Source: Dryocola sp031988645
GTDB lineage: Bacteria > Pseudomonadota > Gammaproteobacteria > Enterobacterales > Enterobacteriaceae
Reading direction: 5' to 3'
Length of the DNA stretch: 64,000 nt
NCBI RefSeq assembly: GCF_051307045.1
Contig: NZ_CP150452.1
Coordinates: forward strand, 3,534,001-3,598,000
In this document: piece by piece, positions 47,271-56,505 of the stretch
How the letters are laid out: the number at the start of each line of letters is the position of its first letter
Position numbering within the stretch: the stretch's first letter is position 1
Position numbers and translations under genes: made by a program
The notes under the pieces: model-generated
What the model was told of the DNA's origin: nothing
Database searches by the model: none
The model's input: only the letters and a program-made list of their open reading frames with translations

Positions 47271-47852
47271 ATGAGCAAAATACTGATTATCAACGGCGCG
47301 AAAAAATTCGCCCACTCCAACGGCCAGCTAAACGACACCCTGACCGAAGTCGCGGAAAGCTTTTTGCGCGACCTCGGACATGATGTTCAGATTACCCGTA
47401 CCGACAGCGAGTACGACGTAAAAGCTGAAGTCGAAAAATACCTCTGGGCCGACACCGTCATTTACCAGATGCCGGGCTGGTGGATGGGCGCGCCGTGGAC
47501 CATGAAAAAATACATTGATGACGTGTTCACCGAAGGCCACGGCTCGCTGTACGCCAGCGACGGCCGTACCCGTTCAGACGCCGGGAAGAAATACGGCTCC
47601 GGCGGCCTGATTCAGGGCAAAACCTATATGCTTTCCCTGACCTGGAACGCACCGCTGCAGGCCTTTGAAGATAAAGAACAGTTCTTCCACGGCGTCGGCG
47701 TCGACGGTGTTTATCTGCCGTTCCATAAAGCCAACGAGTTTCTCGGCATGAAAGGCCTGCCGACCTTTATCGCAAACGACGTGATGAAGGTGCCGGACGT
47801 TCCACGCTTTGTTGCAGAATATCGCAAGCATCTCGGCGAAATTTTTGCTTAA
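47271..47852 (+). CDS. mdaB: NAD(P)H:quinone oxidoreductase MdaB
   Basis: A flavodoxin-like quinone reductase of 193 residues, the E. coli length, that protects against quinones. MSKILIINGAKKFAHSNGQLNDTL and MPGWWMGAPWTMKKYIDDVF are family hallmarks (FAD site). The start at 47271 aligns with the family; an 18-residue extension upstream is not conserved. Paired with ygiN. Confidence 0.96.
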   Translation: MSKILIINGAKKFAHSNGQLNDTLTEVAESFLRDLGHDVQITRTDSEYDVKAEVEKYLWADTVIYQMPGWWMGAPWTMKKYIDDVFTEGHGSLYASDGRTRSDAGKKYGSGGLIQGKTYMLSLTWNAPLQAFEDKEQFFHGVGVDGVYLPFHKANEFLGMKGLPTFIANDVMKVPDVPRFVAEYRKHLGEIFA

Positions 47853-47883
47853 CTGTTGGTCTGCTTACAAAAAGGAGTTAGCC

Positions 47884-48201
47884 ATGCTGACAGTGATAGC
47901 TGAAATTCGCACCCGCCCCGGCCAGCACCACCGCCAGGCCGTTCTGGATGCGTTTGCGAAAATTATTCCGACCGTGCTCGAAGAAGATGGCTGCTACGGC
48001 TACACGCCGCTGGTGGATCACAATGCACAGGTCGCGTTCCAGACTACCGCACCGGACTCTATCTTTATGGTGGAGAAATGGGAAACCGTTGCCCACCTGG
48101 AAGCCCACCTCGCTACGCCGCATATGAAAAACCACAGCGCCGCGGTGAAGGATGACGTGCTGGACATTCATATCCACATTCTGGAAGACGGCATCAAGTA
48201 A
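47884..48201 (+). CDS. ygiN: quinol monooxygenase YgiN
   Basis: A 105-residue antibiotic-biosynthesis-monooxygenase (ABM) domain protein. E. coli YgiN oxidises menadiol back to menadione, forming a quinone redox cycle with MdaB, encoded just upstream (31 bases). MLTVIAEIRTRPGQHHRQAVLDAF and EKWETVAHLEAHLATPHMK are conserved. AAAGGAG precedes the ATG at 47884. Confidence 0.95.
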   Translation: MLTVIAEIRTRPGQHHRQAVLDAFAKIIPTVLEEDGCYGYTPLVDHNAQVAFQTTAPDSIFMVEKWETVAHLEAHLATPHMKNHSAAVKDDVLDIHIHILEDGIK

Positions 48202-48224
48202 TCCGCTGACGTCTTTTCAGTAAT

Positions 48225-48262
48225 AAAAAAGGGAGCCGCTATGAATACCGGCTCCTTTTTTT
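48225..48262. terminator. bidirectional terminator between ygiN and parE
   Basis: GGAGCCG-loop-CGGCTCC stem flanked by an A run on the left and a T run on the right. Confidence 0.85.
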
Positions 48263-48275
48263 ATCCTGCGTCTCG

Positions 48276-50171
48276 TTACACGTCGAGATCGGCCATATCG
48301 CCTTTTTCCTGCAGCCAGTTACGGCGGTCTTCGGAACGTTTTTTGGCAAGCAGCATGTCCATCATGGCCAGCGTTTTATCGCTGTCTTCATCGCTGATGG
48401 TAAGCTGCACCAGGCGGCGGGTGTTCGGGTCAAGCGTGGTTTCGCGCAGCTGCAGCGGGTTCATCTCGCCCAGGCCTTTAAAGCGCTGTACGTTCGGCTT
48501 GCCCTTCTTACGCTTGAGCTGCTCCAGCACGCCGGCCTTCTCTTCTTCATCCAGCGCGTAGTACACCTCTTTTCCCAAATCGATGCGGTACAAAGGCGGC
48601 ATCGCCACATACACGTGTCCGCCTTTGACCAGCGAGCGGAAATGGCGCACGAATAGCGCGCACAGCAGCGTTGCGATATGCAAACCATCGGAGTCTGCAT
48701 CCGCGAGGATACAGATCTTGCCGTAGCGCAGCTGGCTTAAATCTTCGCTGTCCGGATCGATGCCGATGGCCACGGAGATATCGTGCACTTCCTGCGAGGC
48801 CAGCACTTCATCGGAAGAGACTTCCCAGGTGTTGAGGATCTTACCTTTAAGCGGCATGATCGCCTGATATTCGCGATCGCGCGCCTGTTTTGCGGAACCG
48901 CCTGCGGAATCCCCTTCCACCAGGAACAGCTCGGTGCGGCTGAGATCCTGCGCGGTGCAGTCCGCCAGTTTGCCAGGCAGCGCCGGGCCGCTGGTGAGCT
49001 TCTTACGCACCACTTTTTTGGCCGCGCGCATGCGGCGCTGGGCGCTGGAGATGGCCAGCTCCGCCAGCTGTTCCGCCGCCTGAATATTCTGGTTCAGCCA
49101 CAGGCTGAAGGCATCTTTCACCACGCCTGAGACAAAAGCCGCGCACTGGCGGGATGAGAGGCGTTCTTTGGTCTGGCCGGCAAACTGCGGATCCTGCATT
49201 TTGACTGAAAGCACGTAGGCGCAGCGCTCCCAGATATCGTCCGCCGAGAGTTTTACCCCGCGCGGCAGAATGTTGCGGTATTCGCAGAATTCACGCATTG
49301 CATCAAGCAGGCCCTGACGCAGGCCGTTGACGTGCGTACCGCCCTGCATGGTCGGGATCAGGTTGACGTAGCTTTCCGTCAACAGCTCGCCGCCTTCCGG
49401 CAGCCAGAGCAGCGCCCAGTCAACCTCTTCGGTATCGCCGGCGAAGTTGCCGATAAATGGCGCTTCCGGCAGCGTGACAAGCCCGTTTACCGCTTCGCTA
49501 AGATAGTCTTTCAGGCCGTCCTGGTAGCACCAGCGCTGTTCCGTATTATTCACTTTATCGGTAAAGGTGATTTCAACGCCCGGACAAAGCACCGCTTTGG
49601 CCTTCAGCAGGTGGCTTAAGCGTGAGACGGAGAAGCGCGGGCTGTCGAAGAAGGTTTCGTCCGGCCAGAAGTGAACGCTGGTGCCGGTGTTGCGTTTGCC
49701 GCAGGTGCCGACCACCTGCAGGTCCTGCACCTTATCGCCGTTTTCGAAGGCGATGCTGTAGACCTGCGCATCGCGGCGAACGGTAACCTCCACTCGTCTG
49801 GACAGGGCGTTGACAACGGAAATGCCCACCCCGTGCAGACCGCCGGAGAACTGATAGTTTTTATTGGAGAATTTACCGCCCGCGTGCAGGCGGCAGAGGA
49901 TCAGCTCGACCGCGGGCACCCCTTCTTCCGGGTGGATATCTACCGGCATGCCGCGCCCGTCATCGATAACTTCTAATGACTGGTCGGCATGGAGAATAAC
50001 ATCAACACGCTTAGCATGGCCTGCCAGCGCTTCATCCACGCTGTTATCAATGACTTCCTGGCCCAGGTGGTTTGGGCGGGTGGTGTCGGTGTACATCCCC
50101 GGACGGCGGCGAACCGGCTCAAGCCCGGTGAGTACCTCAATGGCATCGGCGTTATAACTGGATTGCGTCAT
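48276..50171 (-). CDS. parE: DNA topoisomerase IV subunit B
   Basis: ParE is the ATPase subunit of topoisomerase IV. The 631-residue protein has a GHKL ATPase domain (VIDNSVDEALAGHA, DDGRGMPVD, GLHGVGISVVNALS), a transducer region, and the TOPRIM domain with ELFLVEGDSAGGSAKQARDR and ILADADSDGLHI. No quinolone-resistance change stands out in EGDSAGGSA ... LKGKILN. It is the last gene of nudF-yqiB-cpdA-yqiA-parE. Confidence 0.97.
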   Translation of the reverse strand: MTQSSYNADAIEVLTGLEPVRRRPGMYTDTTRPNHLGQEVIDNSVDEALAGHAKRVDVILHADQSLEVIDDGRGMPVDIHPEEGVPAVELILCRLHAGGKFSNKNYQFSGGLHGVGISVVNALSRRVEVTVRRDAQVYSIAFENGDKVQDLQVVGTCGKRNTGTSVHFWPDETFFDSPRFSVSRLSHLLKAKAVLCPGVEITFTDKVNNTEQRWCYQDGLKDYLSEAVNGLVTLPEAPFIGNFAGDTEEVDWALLWLPEGGELLTESYVNLIPTMQGGTHVNGLRQGLLDAMREFCEYRNILPRGVKLSADDIWERCAYVLSVKMQDPQFAGQTKERLSSRQCAAFVSGVVKDAFSLWLNQNIQAAEQLAELAISSAQRRMRAAKKVVRKKLTSGPALPGKLADCTAQDLSRTELFLVEGDSAGGSAKQARDREYQAIMPLKGKILNTWEVSSDEVLASQEVHDISVAIGIDPDSEDLSQLRYGKICILADADSDGLHIATLLCALFVRHFRSLVKGGHVYVAMPPLYRIDLGKEVYYALDEEEKAGVLEQLKRKKGKPNVQRFKGLGEMNPLQLRETTLDPNTRRLVQLTISDEDSDKTLAMMDMLLAKKRSEDRRNWLQEKGDMADLDV

Positions 50172-50217
50172 GGTTTATTCGTTCAGATAGCGAAACAGAG
50201 AATCGGCCGACCCGGCC

Positions 50218-50793
50218 TCAATGCAGACCGAGGAAGTCGACAAGCTGTGTGAAATAATCTTCGAAGCCCACAAAGGCATGATTGCCGCCGGATTCCACCG
50301 TCTGGCGACAGGAGGTGTAATAAGCCACCGCCTGGCGGTAATCGAGCACTTCATCACCCGTTTGTTGCAGCAGCCAGATGAGATCCGGCGCTTCAAGCGG
50401 GTCAACCTGCATGACTTTAAGATCGTAAATATGGCGAGACTCTAGCACATATTGCTGGCCGGTGTAGGGGTTCTCGTTGGCGCCAAGATAATCCGCCAGC
50501 AATTCAAAAGGCCGCACCGCGGGATTGACGACTACCGCCGGCAGCATAAAGCATTGCGACAGCCAGGTGGCGTAGTAGCCGCCTAATGAAGAGCCCACCA
50601 CGCCAAGCGGCTCGCCGCCGTGCTCAAGCACCAGCGACTCCAGCAGCTCTGCGGCTTCGCCAGGATATGGCGGCAGCTGAGGCACCACCATTTCTATATG
50701 CGGATGGTGCCCGGCAAGCCACGCCTGCAGGCTTGTCGCCTTGGCTGAACGCGGGGAGCTGTTAAAGCCGTGCAGGTAGAGTAGCGTTGACAT
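50218..50793 (-). CDS. yqiA: esterase YqiA
   Basis: A small alpha/beta-hydrolase of 191 residues (E. coli 193) with esterase activity on short acyl esters. The oxyanion region is LYLHGFNSSPRSAKA, the nucleophile serine is in VVGSSLGGYYAT, and the catalytic His in ESGGNHAFVGFEDY. It overlaps the cpdA stop by one base and lies 46 bases before parE. Confidence 0.94.
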   Translation of the reverse strand: MSTLLYLHGFNSSPRSAKATSLQAWLAGHHPHIEMVVPQLPPYPGEAAELLESLVLEHGGEPLGVVGSSLGGYYATWLSQCFMLPAVVVNPAVRPFELLADYLGANENPYTGQQYVLESRHIYDLKVMQVDPLEAPDLIWLLQQTGDEVLDYRQAVAYYTSCRQTVESGGNHAFVGFEDYFTQLVDFLGLH

Positions 50794-51620
50794 CAGTATC
50801 CTTCTGAAGCGGTATCAGGATTAAATACTGCGCCCTTCAGACGGCATACCTCGGTGGTGACGGCGCCGTCCGGATGCAGCTCCAGCCAGCGCCAGCCGGG
50901 CTCGATAGTATCTAACGTGAAGTTGGCGCAATGCGGCTTAAACTGCACGCAGGTGGAAGGCGTCGCCAGCATACGGCGGCCGTTCCAGTCGAGATCCAAC
51001 TCCTGGTGAATATGCCCGCACAGCAGGGCCTTCACCTGAGGATAATTGACCAGCACGTTATCGAGCTCCTGCGCGTTACGCAGGCTGTGCTGATCGAGCC
51101 AGCTGCAGCCCGCGGGCAAAGGATGATGGTGGAGCAGCAAGAGAGTGTGACGCTCGGGAGCGGCGGCTAATTTACGTTCCAGCCATTCGAGCTGATATTC
51201 GCTCAGTTCGCCATGCGGCACGCCAAAGACCTGGCTGTCCAGCAGCAGCACCTGCCAGCCGTTGCCGATATAGACCAGCTTTGAGGCCGAGATTCCCGCT
51301 TCGTGCAACGCGCTGTACATCGCCGGCTGAAAGTCGTGGTTGCCCGGCAGCCAGACGCAGGGCGCAGCAATTCGCGCGATCCCCTCAGCAAAGTGCTGAT
51401 AGGCCTGCGCGCTGTGGTCCTGGGCCAGATCCCCGGTGGCGACGATCAGATCGCAGTGACGGTTCTCGGCGAGGATGGCCGCCAGCACCGCCTGGTAGCT
51501 TTCCCAGGTGTTGATGCCAAGCAGCGTTTCATTCTTTCCAGAGAATAGGTGGGTATCGGTAATTTGCAGTATCCTGATACGGCCCCCACCGGCCACAGGA
51601 AGATTTAACAGGCTTTCCAA
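50793..51620 (-). CDS. cpdA: 3',5'-cyclic AMP phosphodiesterase CpdA
   Basis: CpdA hydrolyses cAMP and so tunes CRP-dependent expression. The 275-residue protein equals E. coli in length and has the calcineurin-like metal ligands: ITDTHLF, ATGDLAQDHS, PGNHDF, LLHHHPLP and CGHIHQELD. Confidence 0.96.
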   Translation of the reverse strand: MESLLNLPVAGGGRIRILQITDTHLFSGKNETLLGINTWESYQAVLAAILAENRHCDLIVATGDLAQDHSAQAYQHFAEGIARIAAPCVWLPGNHDFQPAMYSALHEAGISASKLVYIGNGWQVLLLDSQVFGVPHGELSEYQLEWLERKLAAAPERHTLLLLHHHPLPAGCSWLDQHSLRNAQELDNVLVNYPQVKALLCGHIHQELDLDWNGRRMLATPSTCVQFKPHCANFTLDTIEPGWRWLELHPDGAVTTEVCRLKGAVFNPDTASEGY

Positions 51621-51645
51621 ATGGTGTCCTTAGGTTTCACACTCT

Positions 51646-52068
51646 CTAACAAACCGGAACCGCCATCGCTCCATGCGCCAAACAGTAGCGCAGCCAATCA
51701 GCAAGAAACTGGTTAATTTGATGCTTTTCGTCGCGTTGATGCAACTTTTTATTAGGATAATCATAACGTGCTTTAAAGCGGAAGATCTGCTGGCTTGAAC
51801 ACACTTCCGCGACCATCGCGTCATGGTAAAGCCTGACGGACATAGACGGCAGGCTCCAGTAGCTTACGCTCGGCGCGGTTTGCTCTATCTCAACAAGCGT
51901 AGTGTAGCGAGTGGATTCAAGGACGGTCAGCCGATAGCGGGCGCTATTAACCTGATAGGTTACGGTTTCGCCTGGCGCATCGTTGCGCGGCAGCAGGCGG
52001 CGCAGCTGGGCGAAATTGGTTTCGCACAGGCGCATCATTTCAGGAAAGTCAGGCGTATAGCGCTTCAT
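51646..52068 (-). CDS. yqiB: YqiB family protein (DUF1249)
   Basis: A 140-residue protein nearly identical to E. coli YqiB (MKRYTPDFPEMMRLCETNF; KARYDYPNKKLHQRDEKHQI; end GAMAVPVC). Cytosolic, function unknown. The start is 2 bases from the nudF stop, and cpdA follows after 25 bases. Confidence 0.94.
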   Translation of the reverse strand: MKRYTPDFPEMMRLCETNFAQLRRLLPRNDAPGETVTYQVNSARYRLTVLESTRYTTLVEIEQTAPSVSYWSLPSMSVRLYHDAMVAEVCSSQQIFRFKARYDYPNKKLHQRDEKHQINQFLADWLRYCLAHGAMAVPVC

Positions 52069-52070
52069 AG

Positions 52071-52703
52071 TTAATCGTTCCACTCAATTCTCAGTTTTTC
52101 ATAATGCAGCTGCAGCCATTGCAAAGCGATGACTGAGGCAGCGTTGTCGATAATCCCCTCTTCTACCAGCTGGTAAGCCTTTTCCCGGCTCACCACATGA
52201 ACACGAATATCTTCGTTTTCATCCACCAGGCCGTGAATTCCTTCAGCGGCGGTGGCATCCACTTCGCCCACGAGCACGGATGACCGCTCGGTGGTTCCTC
52301 CCGGGCTTGCCAGATAGCTGAGCACCGGTTTTGTGCGCCCAACCACCAGTCCTGCTTCTTCCACCGCTTCCCGACGCGCGACGTCCTCGACGCTTTCGCC
52401 TTCTTCAATCATTCCGGCAATCAGCTCAAGCAGCCACGGCGTGTCGCTCGTGTCGTAAGCGGCGATTCGAATCTGCTCAATCAGCACAACTTCATCACGC
52501 GCAGGGTCATAGGGTAGCAGCACCGCCGCATGTCCGCGTTCAAAAATTTCACGCCGCACTTCACCGCTCATTTCGCCATTGAATAAACGGTGGCGAAAAC
52601 GATAAAGATCGAGCGAAAAAAACCCGCGATAAAGCGTTTCCCGTGCAATAATTTCAACATCGTTTTTGGCTAACGTGACAAGCTTATTCTTAGGCTGACT
52701 CAT
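52071..52703 (-). CDS. nudF: ADP-ribose pyrophosphatase NudF
   Basis: A Nudix hydrolase cutting ADP-ribose to AMP and ribose 5-phosphate. 210 residues from MSQPKNKLVTL; the Nudix box is GMIEEGESVEDVARREAVEEAGLV with the catalytic glutamates. A start at 52769 would add 22 residues without family support. First gene of a five-gene run ending in parE and divergent from tolC. Confidence 0.95.
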   Translation of the reverse strand: MSQPKNKLVTLAKNDVEIIARETLYRGFFSLDLYRFRHRLFNGEMSGEVRREIFERGHAAVLLPYDPARDEVVLIEQIRIAAYDTSDTPWLLELIAGMIEEGESVEDVARREAVEEAGLVVGRTKPVLSYLASPGGTTERSSVLVGEVDATAAEGIHGLVDENEDIRVHVVSREKAYQLVEEGIIDNAASVIALQWLQLHYEKLRIEWND

Positions 52704-52804
52704 GATGATGTCCTGATGGGTAATGGTAATGAAATGAGCGTTTTCAACCCTGTTTGACTGCCGTTTCATTTGCTATGTGGTAGATTGATGAAAATTCCGG
52801 ATGG

Positions 52805-52823
52805 ATGGCACATTACGCCAACC
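52805..52823 (+). promoter_or_regulatory. mar-box-like site before tolC
   Basis: ATGGCACATTACGCCAACC fits the MarA/SoxS/Rob consensus AYnGCACnnWnnRYYAAAY with one mismatch, about 92 bases before the tolC start. E. coli tolC is controlled by these activators. Confidence 0.6.
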
Positions 52824-52914
52824 CGCCCCGCTGGCCGTCTCTGTTAGAATCGGCAAATATTTCGTCTCAAACAGCGCTAACAAAAACAATTTTGCTTCAC
52901 AACAAGGAATGCAA

Positions 52915-54417
52915 ATGAAGAAACTGCTCCCAATCCTTATCGGTCTGAGCCTAACGGGTTTCAGCGCCATGAGCCAGGCAGAAAACCTGATGCAGGTTTA
53001 TCAGCAGGCACGTCTTAGCAACCCGGATTTACGTAAATCCGCCGCAGACCGTGACGCCGCATTCGAGAAAATCAACGAAGCACGCAGCCCGTTATTACCA
53101 CAGCTCGGCCTTGGTGCAGATTACAGCTACACTAACGGCTTTCGCGATCAGAACGGTGTTAATACCAGCGGAACCAGCGCTTCATTATCCTTAACGCAAA
53201 CCATTTTTGATATGTCGAAATGGCGCGCGCTGACGCTGCAGGAAAAATCTGCCGGCATCCAGGACGTGACCTATCAGACCGATCAGCAAACGCTGATCCT
53301 GAACACCGCGACGGCCTATTTTAACGTGCTAAACGCCATTGACTCGCTTTCTTATACCGAAGCGCAGAAACAGGCGACCTATCGTCAGTTAGATCAAACT
53401 ACGCAGCGTTTTAACGTAGGCCTGGTTGCTATTACCGACGTTCAGAACGCCCGTGCGCAGTACGACACTATTCTGGCTAATGAAGTCACGGCGCGTAATA
53501 ACCTGGACAACGCGGTGGAACAACTCCGCCAGGTTACCGGCAACTACTATCCGTCGCTGGCATCTTTGAATGTAGACACTTTCAAAACGAATAAACCGGA
53601 TGCGGTCAATAACCTGCTTAAAGAAGCTGAGAACCGTAACCTGTCCCTGCTGCAGGCTCGTTTAAGCCAGGATCTGGCCCGCGAACAAATTCGCTATGCG
53701 CAAACCGGCCACATGCCAACGGTAGGTTTAACCGCCTCTACCGGCGTTTCTGATACCAGCTACAGCGGTTCTAAAACCAACACCCAGCAGTATGACGACA
53801 GCAACGTCGGCCAGAACAAAATCGGTCTGAACTTCTCCCTGCCGTTATATCAGGGCGGCCAGGTTAATTCTCAGGTCAAACAAGCGCAGTACAGCTTTGT
53901 CGGCGCCAGTGAACAGCTCGAAAGCGCGCACCGCAGCGTCGTGCAGAACGTTCGCTCCTCCTTCAATAACGTGAATGCCTCCATCAGCACCATTAATGCT
54001 TACAAACAGGCCGTCGTGTCTGCGCAAAGCTCGCTGGATGCTAACGAAGCCGGCTATTCCGTAGGTACGCGTACTATCGTTGACGTGCTGAACGCGACAA
54101 CCGATCTGTATAACGCCAAGCAGCAGCTCTCCAACGCTCGGTATAACTACCTGATCAACCAGCTGAACATCAAGCAGGCTCTGGGCACGCTTAACGAGCA
54201 GGATTTGGTTTCGCTCAATACGAACCTGGGTAAACCAGTTCCGACAACGCCGGAAAGCGTTGCGCCAGAAAACGCGGAGCAGAACGCACGCGCCGATGGT
54301 TACACAGCGGATACCGCTGCGACCACCACCAACGCTTCCGCTCAGGCCGCGCCTGTTGCACAGCCAGCAAGAGCTACGGCGACCGGCAGCCGTTCCCGTA
54401 ATCCATTCGGGAACTGA
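52915..54417 (+). CDS. tolC: outer membrane channel TolC
   Basis: TolC is the outer-membrane exit duct of multidrug efflux pumps and type I secretion. The 500-residue precursor (E. coli 493) has signal MKKLLPILIGLSLTGFSAMSQA, then the two OEP repeats (ENLMQVYQQARLSNPDLRKSAADRDAAF; NNLLKEAENRNLSLLQARLSQDLARE). The C-terminal tail after about residue 445 is variable and Ala/Thr-rich, ending RNPFGN. AAGGA precedes the ATG. Confidence 0.97.
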   Translation: MKKLLPILIGLSLTGFSAMSQAENLMQVYQQARLSNPDLRKSAADRDAAFEKINEARSPLLPQLGLGADYSYTNGFRDQNGVNTSGTSASLSLTQTIFDMSKWRALTLQEKSAGIQDVTYQTDQQTLILNTATAYFNVLNAIDSLSYTEAQKQATYRQLDQTTQRFNVGLVAITDVQNARAQYDTILANEVTARNNLDNAVEQLRQVTGNYYPSLASLNVDTFKTNKPDAVNNLLKEAENRNLSLLQARLSQDLAREQIRYAQTGHMPTVGLTASTGVSDTSYSGSKTNTQQYDDSNVGQNKIGLNFSLPLYQGGQVNSQVKQAQYSFVGASEQLESAHRSVVQNVRSSFNNVNASISTINAYKQAVVSAQSSLDANEAGYSVGTRTIVDVLNATTDLYNAKQQLSNARYNYLINQLNIKQALGTLNEQDLVSLNTNLGKPVPTTPESVAPENAEQNARADGYTADTAATTTNASAQAAPVAQPARATATGSRSRNPFGN

Positions 54418-54449
54418 TCGCTTTCTGCCTTTATTTTCGCTTTAGCTGT

Positions 54450-54487
54450 AAGCCCCGAAAAGACCGTTTTCGGGGCTTAATTATTTA
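54450..54487 (+). terminator. terminator after tolC
   Basis: AAGCCCCGAAAA-GACCG-TTTTCGGGGCTT, 12-bp perfect stem followed by an AT-rich stretch. Confidence 0.8.
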
Positions 54488-54628
54488 GCCTGCCGTCCCC
54501 CTGTCACAACCTGCGCCATTGAACGTAAGGCAACGTAAAGATCCCCCTGCAAACCCTCGTCATCGCTTTAATTTCGACCATTCATCCCCTATCCTAAGCA
54601 ACAAACCTACTGGGCTCAGGACAGATAA

Positions 54629-55297
54629 ATGAAACGGACAAAAACTATAAACCACGCGTCGTTCCGCAAAAGCTGGAACGCCAGACATTTAACGCCGGTT
54701 GCGCTGGCTGTTTCCGCGGTCTTTATGCTTGCGGGCTGTGAACAGAGCGACGAAACCGTCTCCATGTACCAGAACGCGGATGACTGCGCCCAGGCGAACC
54801 CTGGCAAAAGCGCGGAATGCACCACCTCCTACAACAACGCCTTAAAAGAAGCGGAGCGCACCGCGCCTAAATACGCTTCCCGTGAAGAGTGCATCGCCGA
54901 ATTTGGCGAAGGCCAGTGCCAGCAGGCGCCGGCTCAGGCCAGCATGGCGGGTGAAAACCAGGCGCAGGCCCAGCAAAGCGGAAGCTTCTGGATGCCGCTG
55001 ATGGCGGGCTATATGATGGGTCGCCTGATGGGCGGCGGCGCGGGCTTTGCTCAGCAACCGCTGTTTACCTCTAAAAACCCGGCAAGCCCGGCCTACGGTA
55101 AATATGCCGACGCCAGCGGCAAAAGCTACGGCGCGGCAACGCCGGGGCGTACCGCCTCAGTGCCGAAAACCGCTCTGGCGCCTAAACCGGCCACCACCAG
55201 CACCGTCACACGCGGCGGCTTTGGCGAGTCTGTAGCGAAGCAGACTTCAATGCAGCGCAGTAGCGCCACCGGTTCTTCACGTTCAATGGGTGGCTAA
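54629..55297 (+). CDS. ygiB: lipoprotein-like protein YgiB (DUF1190)
   Basis: A 222-residue protein matching E. coli YgiB (223). The N-terminal membrane segment VALAVSAVFMLAGCEQSDE contains a lipobox-like LAGC. The rest includes YQNADDCAQANPGKSAECTTSYNNALKEAER and a Gly/Met-rich segment (MAGYMMGRLMGGGAGFAQQPLF). Function unknown; a tolC-linked role is often proposed because tolC-ygiB-ygiC are adjacent. ygiC follows after 5 bases. Confidence 0.94.
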   Translation: MKRTKTINHASFRKSWNARHLTPVALAVSAVFMLAGCEQSDETVSMYQNADDCAQANPGKSAECTTSYNNALKEAERTAPKYASREECIAEFGEGQCQQAPAQASMAGENQAQAQQSGSFWMPLMAGYMMGRLMGGGAGFAQQPLFTSKNPASPAYGKYADASGKSYGAATPGRTASVPKTALAPKPATTSTVTRGGFGESVAKQTSMQRSSATGSSRSMGG

Positions 55298-55302
55298 GGG
55301 CT

Positions 55303-56463
55303 ATGGAAAGAGTCGCCATTAGCGAGCGTCCGGACTGGCGCGAAAAAGCTACGGAATATGGTTTTAACTTTCACACCATGTATGGCGAGCCGTACTGGTG
55401 TGAAGACGCGTATTATAAACTGACGCTGTCGCAGGTTGATCGTCTGGAAGAGGTCACCGCCGAGTTGCACCAGATGTGTTTGCAGGTTGTGGAGAAAGTG
55501 GTGGGCAGCGATGAGCTGCTGGCTAAATTCCGCATTCCGAAACACACCTGGGAATTTGTACGCCAGTCCTGGCGTACCCAACAGCCTTCGCTTTACTCCC
55601 GCCTCGATCTGGCCTGGGACGGCGCAGGCGAACCCAAACTGCTGGAAAACAACGCCGACACGCCGACCTCCCTTTACGAAGCCGCGTTCTTCCAGTGGAT
55701 CTGGCTTGAAGACCAGCTGCAGGCGGGAAATCTGCCGGCGGGCAGCGATCAGTTCAATAGCCTGCAGGAGAAGATCGTTGAACGTTTCGCCGAGCTAAAA
55801 CAGCAGTACGGTTTCAGCCTGGTGCATTTCGCCTGCTGTCAGGACACGGTGGAAGATCGCGGTACGGTACAGTACCTGCAGGACTGCGCCGCTGAAGCCG
55901 AAGTGGCGAGCGAGTTCCTGTACATGGAAGAGATCGGCCTGGGTGAAAAAGGCCAGTTCACCGATCTTCAGGATCAGGTCATCAGCAACCTGTTTAAGCT
56001 CTATCCGTGGGAATACATGCTGCGCGAGATGTTCTCCACCAAGCTTGAAGACGCTGGCGTGCGCTGGCTGGAACCGGCCTGGAAAAGCATTATCTCCAAC
56101 AAAGCGCTGCTGCCGATGCTGTGGGAAATGTTCCCGCATCACCCAAACCTGCTGCCCGCTTACTTTGCGGAAGACAACTATCCGGCGATGGATAAATACG
56201 TCGTTAAGCCGATTTTCTCCCGCGAGGGGGCGAACGTGAAGATCATCGAAAACGGCCAGGAAGTGGCCCGCGTCGACGGCCCTTACGGCGAAGAAGGCAT
56301 GATCGTGCAGGAGTTCTATCAGCTGCCGAAATTCGGCGAGAGCTACACGCTGATTGGCAGCTGGCTTATCAACGATCGGCCAGCCGGGATCGGTATCCGT
56401 GAAGATCGCGAGTTAATCACTCAGGATCTTTCACGTTTCTATCCGCACGTGTTCGTTGAATAA
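55303..56463 (+). CDS. ygiC: ATP-grasp, glutathionylspermidine synthase-like protein YgiC
   Basis: 386 residues, as in E. coli. It resembles the C-terminal synthetase domain of Gss: ENNADTPTSLYEAAF, VKPIFSREGANVKI, and a C-terminal FGESYTLIGSWLINDRPAGIGIREDRELIT. The physiological substrate is not known; E. coli YgiC does not make glutathionylspermidine by itself. Operon with ygiB. Confidence 0.93.
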   Translation: MERVAISERPDWREKATEYGFNFHTMYGEPYWCEDAYYKLTLSQVDRLEEVTAELHQMCLQVVEKVVGSDELLAKFRIPKHTWEFVRQSWRTQQPSLYSRLDLAWDGAGEPKLLENNADTPTSLYEAAFFQWIWLEDQLQAGNLPAGSDQFNSLQEKIVERFAELKQQYGFSLVHFACCQDTVEDRGTVQYLQDCAAEAEVASEFLYMEEIGLGEKGQFTDLQDQVISNLFKLYPWEYMLREMFSTKLEDAGVRWLEPAWKSIISNKALLPMLWEMFPHHPNLLPAYFAEDNYPAMDKYVVKPIFSREGANVKIIENGQEVARVDGPYGEEGMIVQEFYQLPKFGESYTLIGSWLINDRPAGIGIREDRELITQDLSRFYPHVFVE

Positions 56464-56479
56464 AAGCCCGGCATAAGAC

Positions 56480-56505
56480 AAGGCGCGAAATTCGCGCCTT
56501 TTTTA
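56480..56505. terminator. terminator between convergent ygiC and ygiD
   Basis: AGGCGCGAA-AT-TTCGCGCCT-type stem followed by six T on the plus strand, ending next to the ygiD stop. Confidence 0.8.
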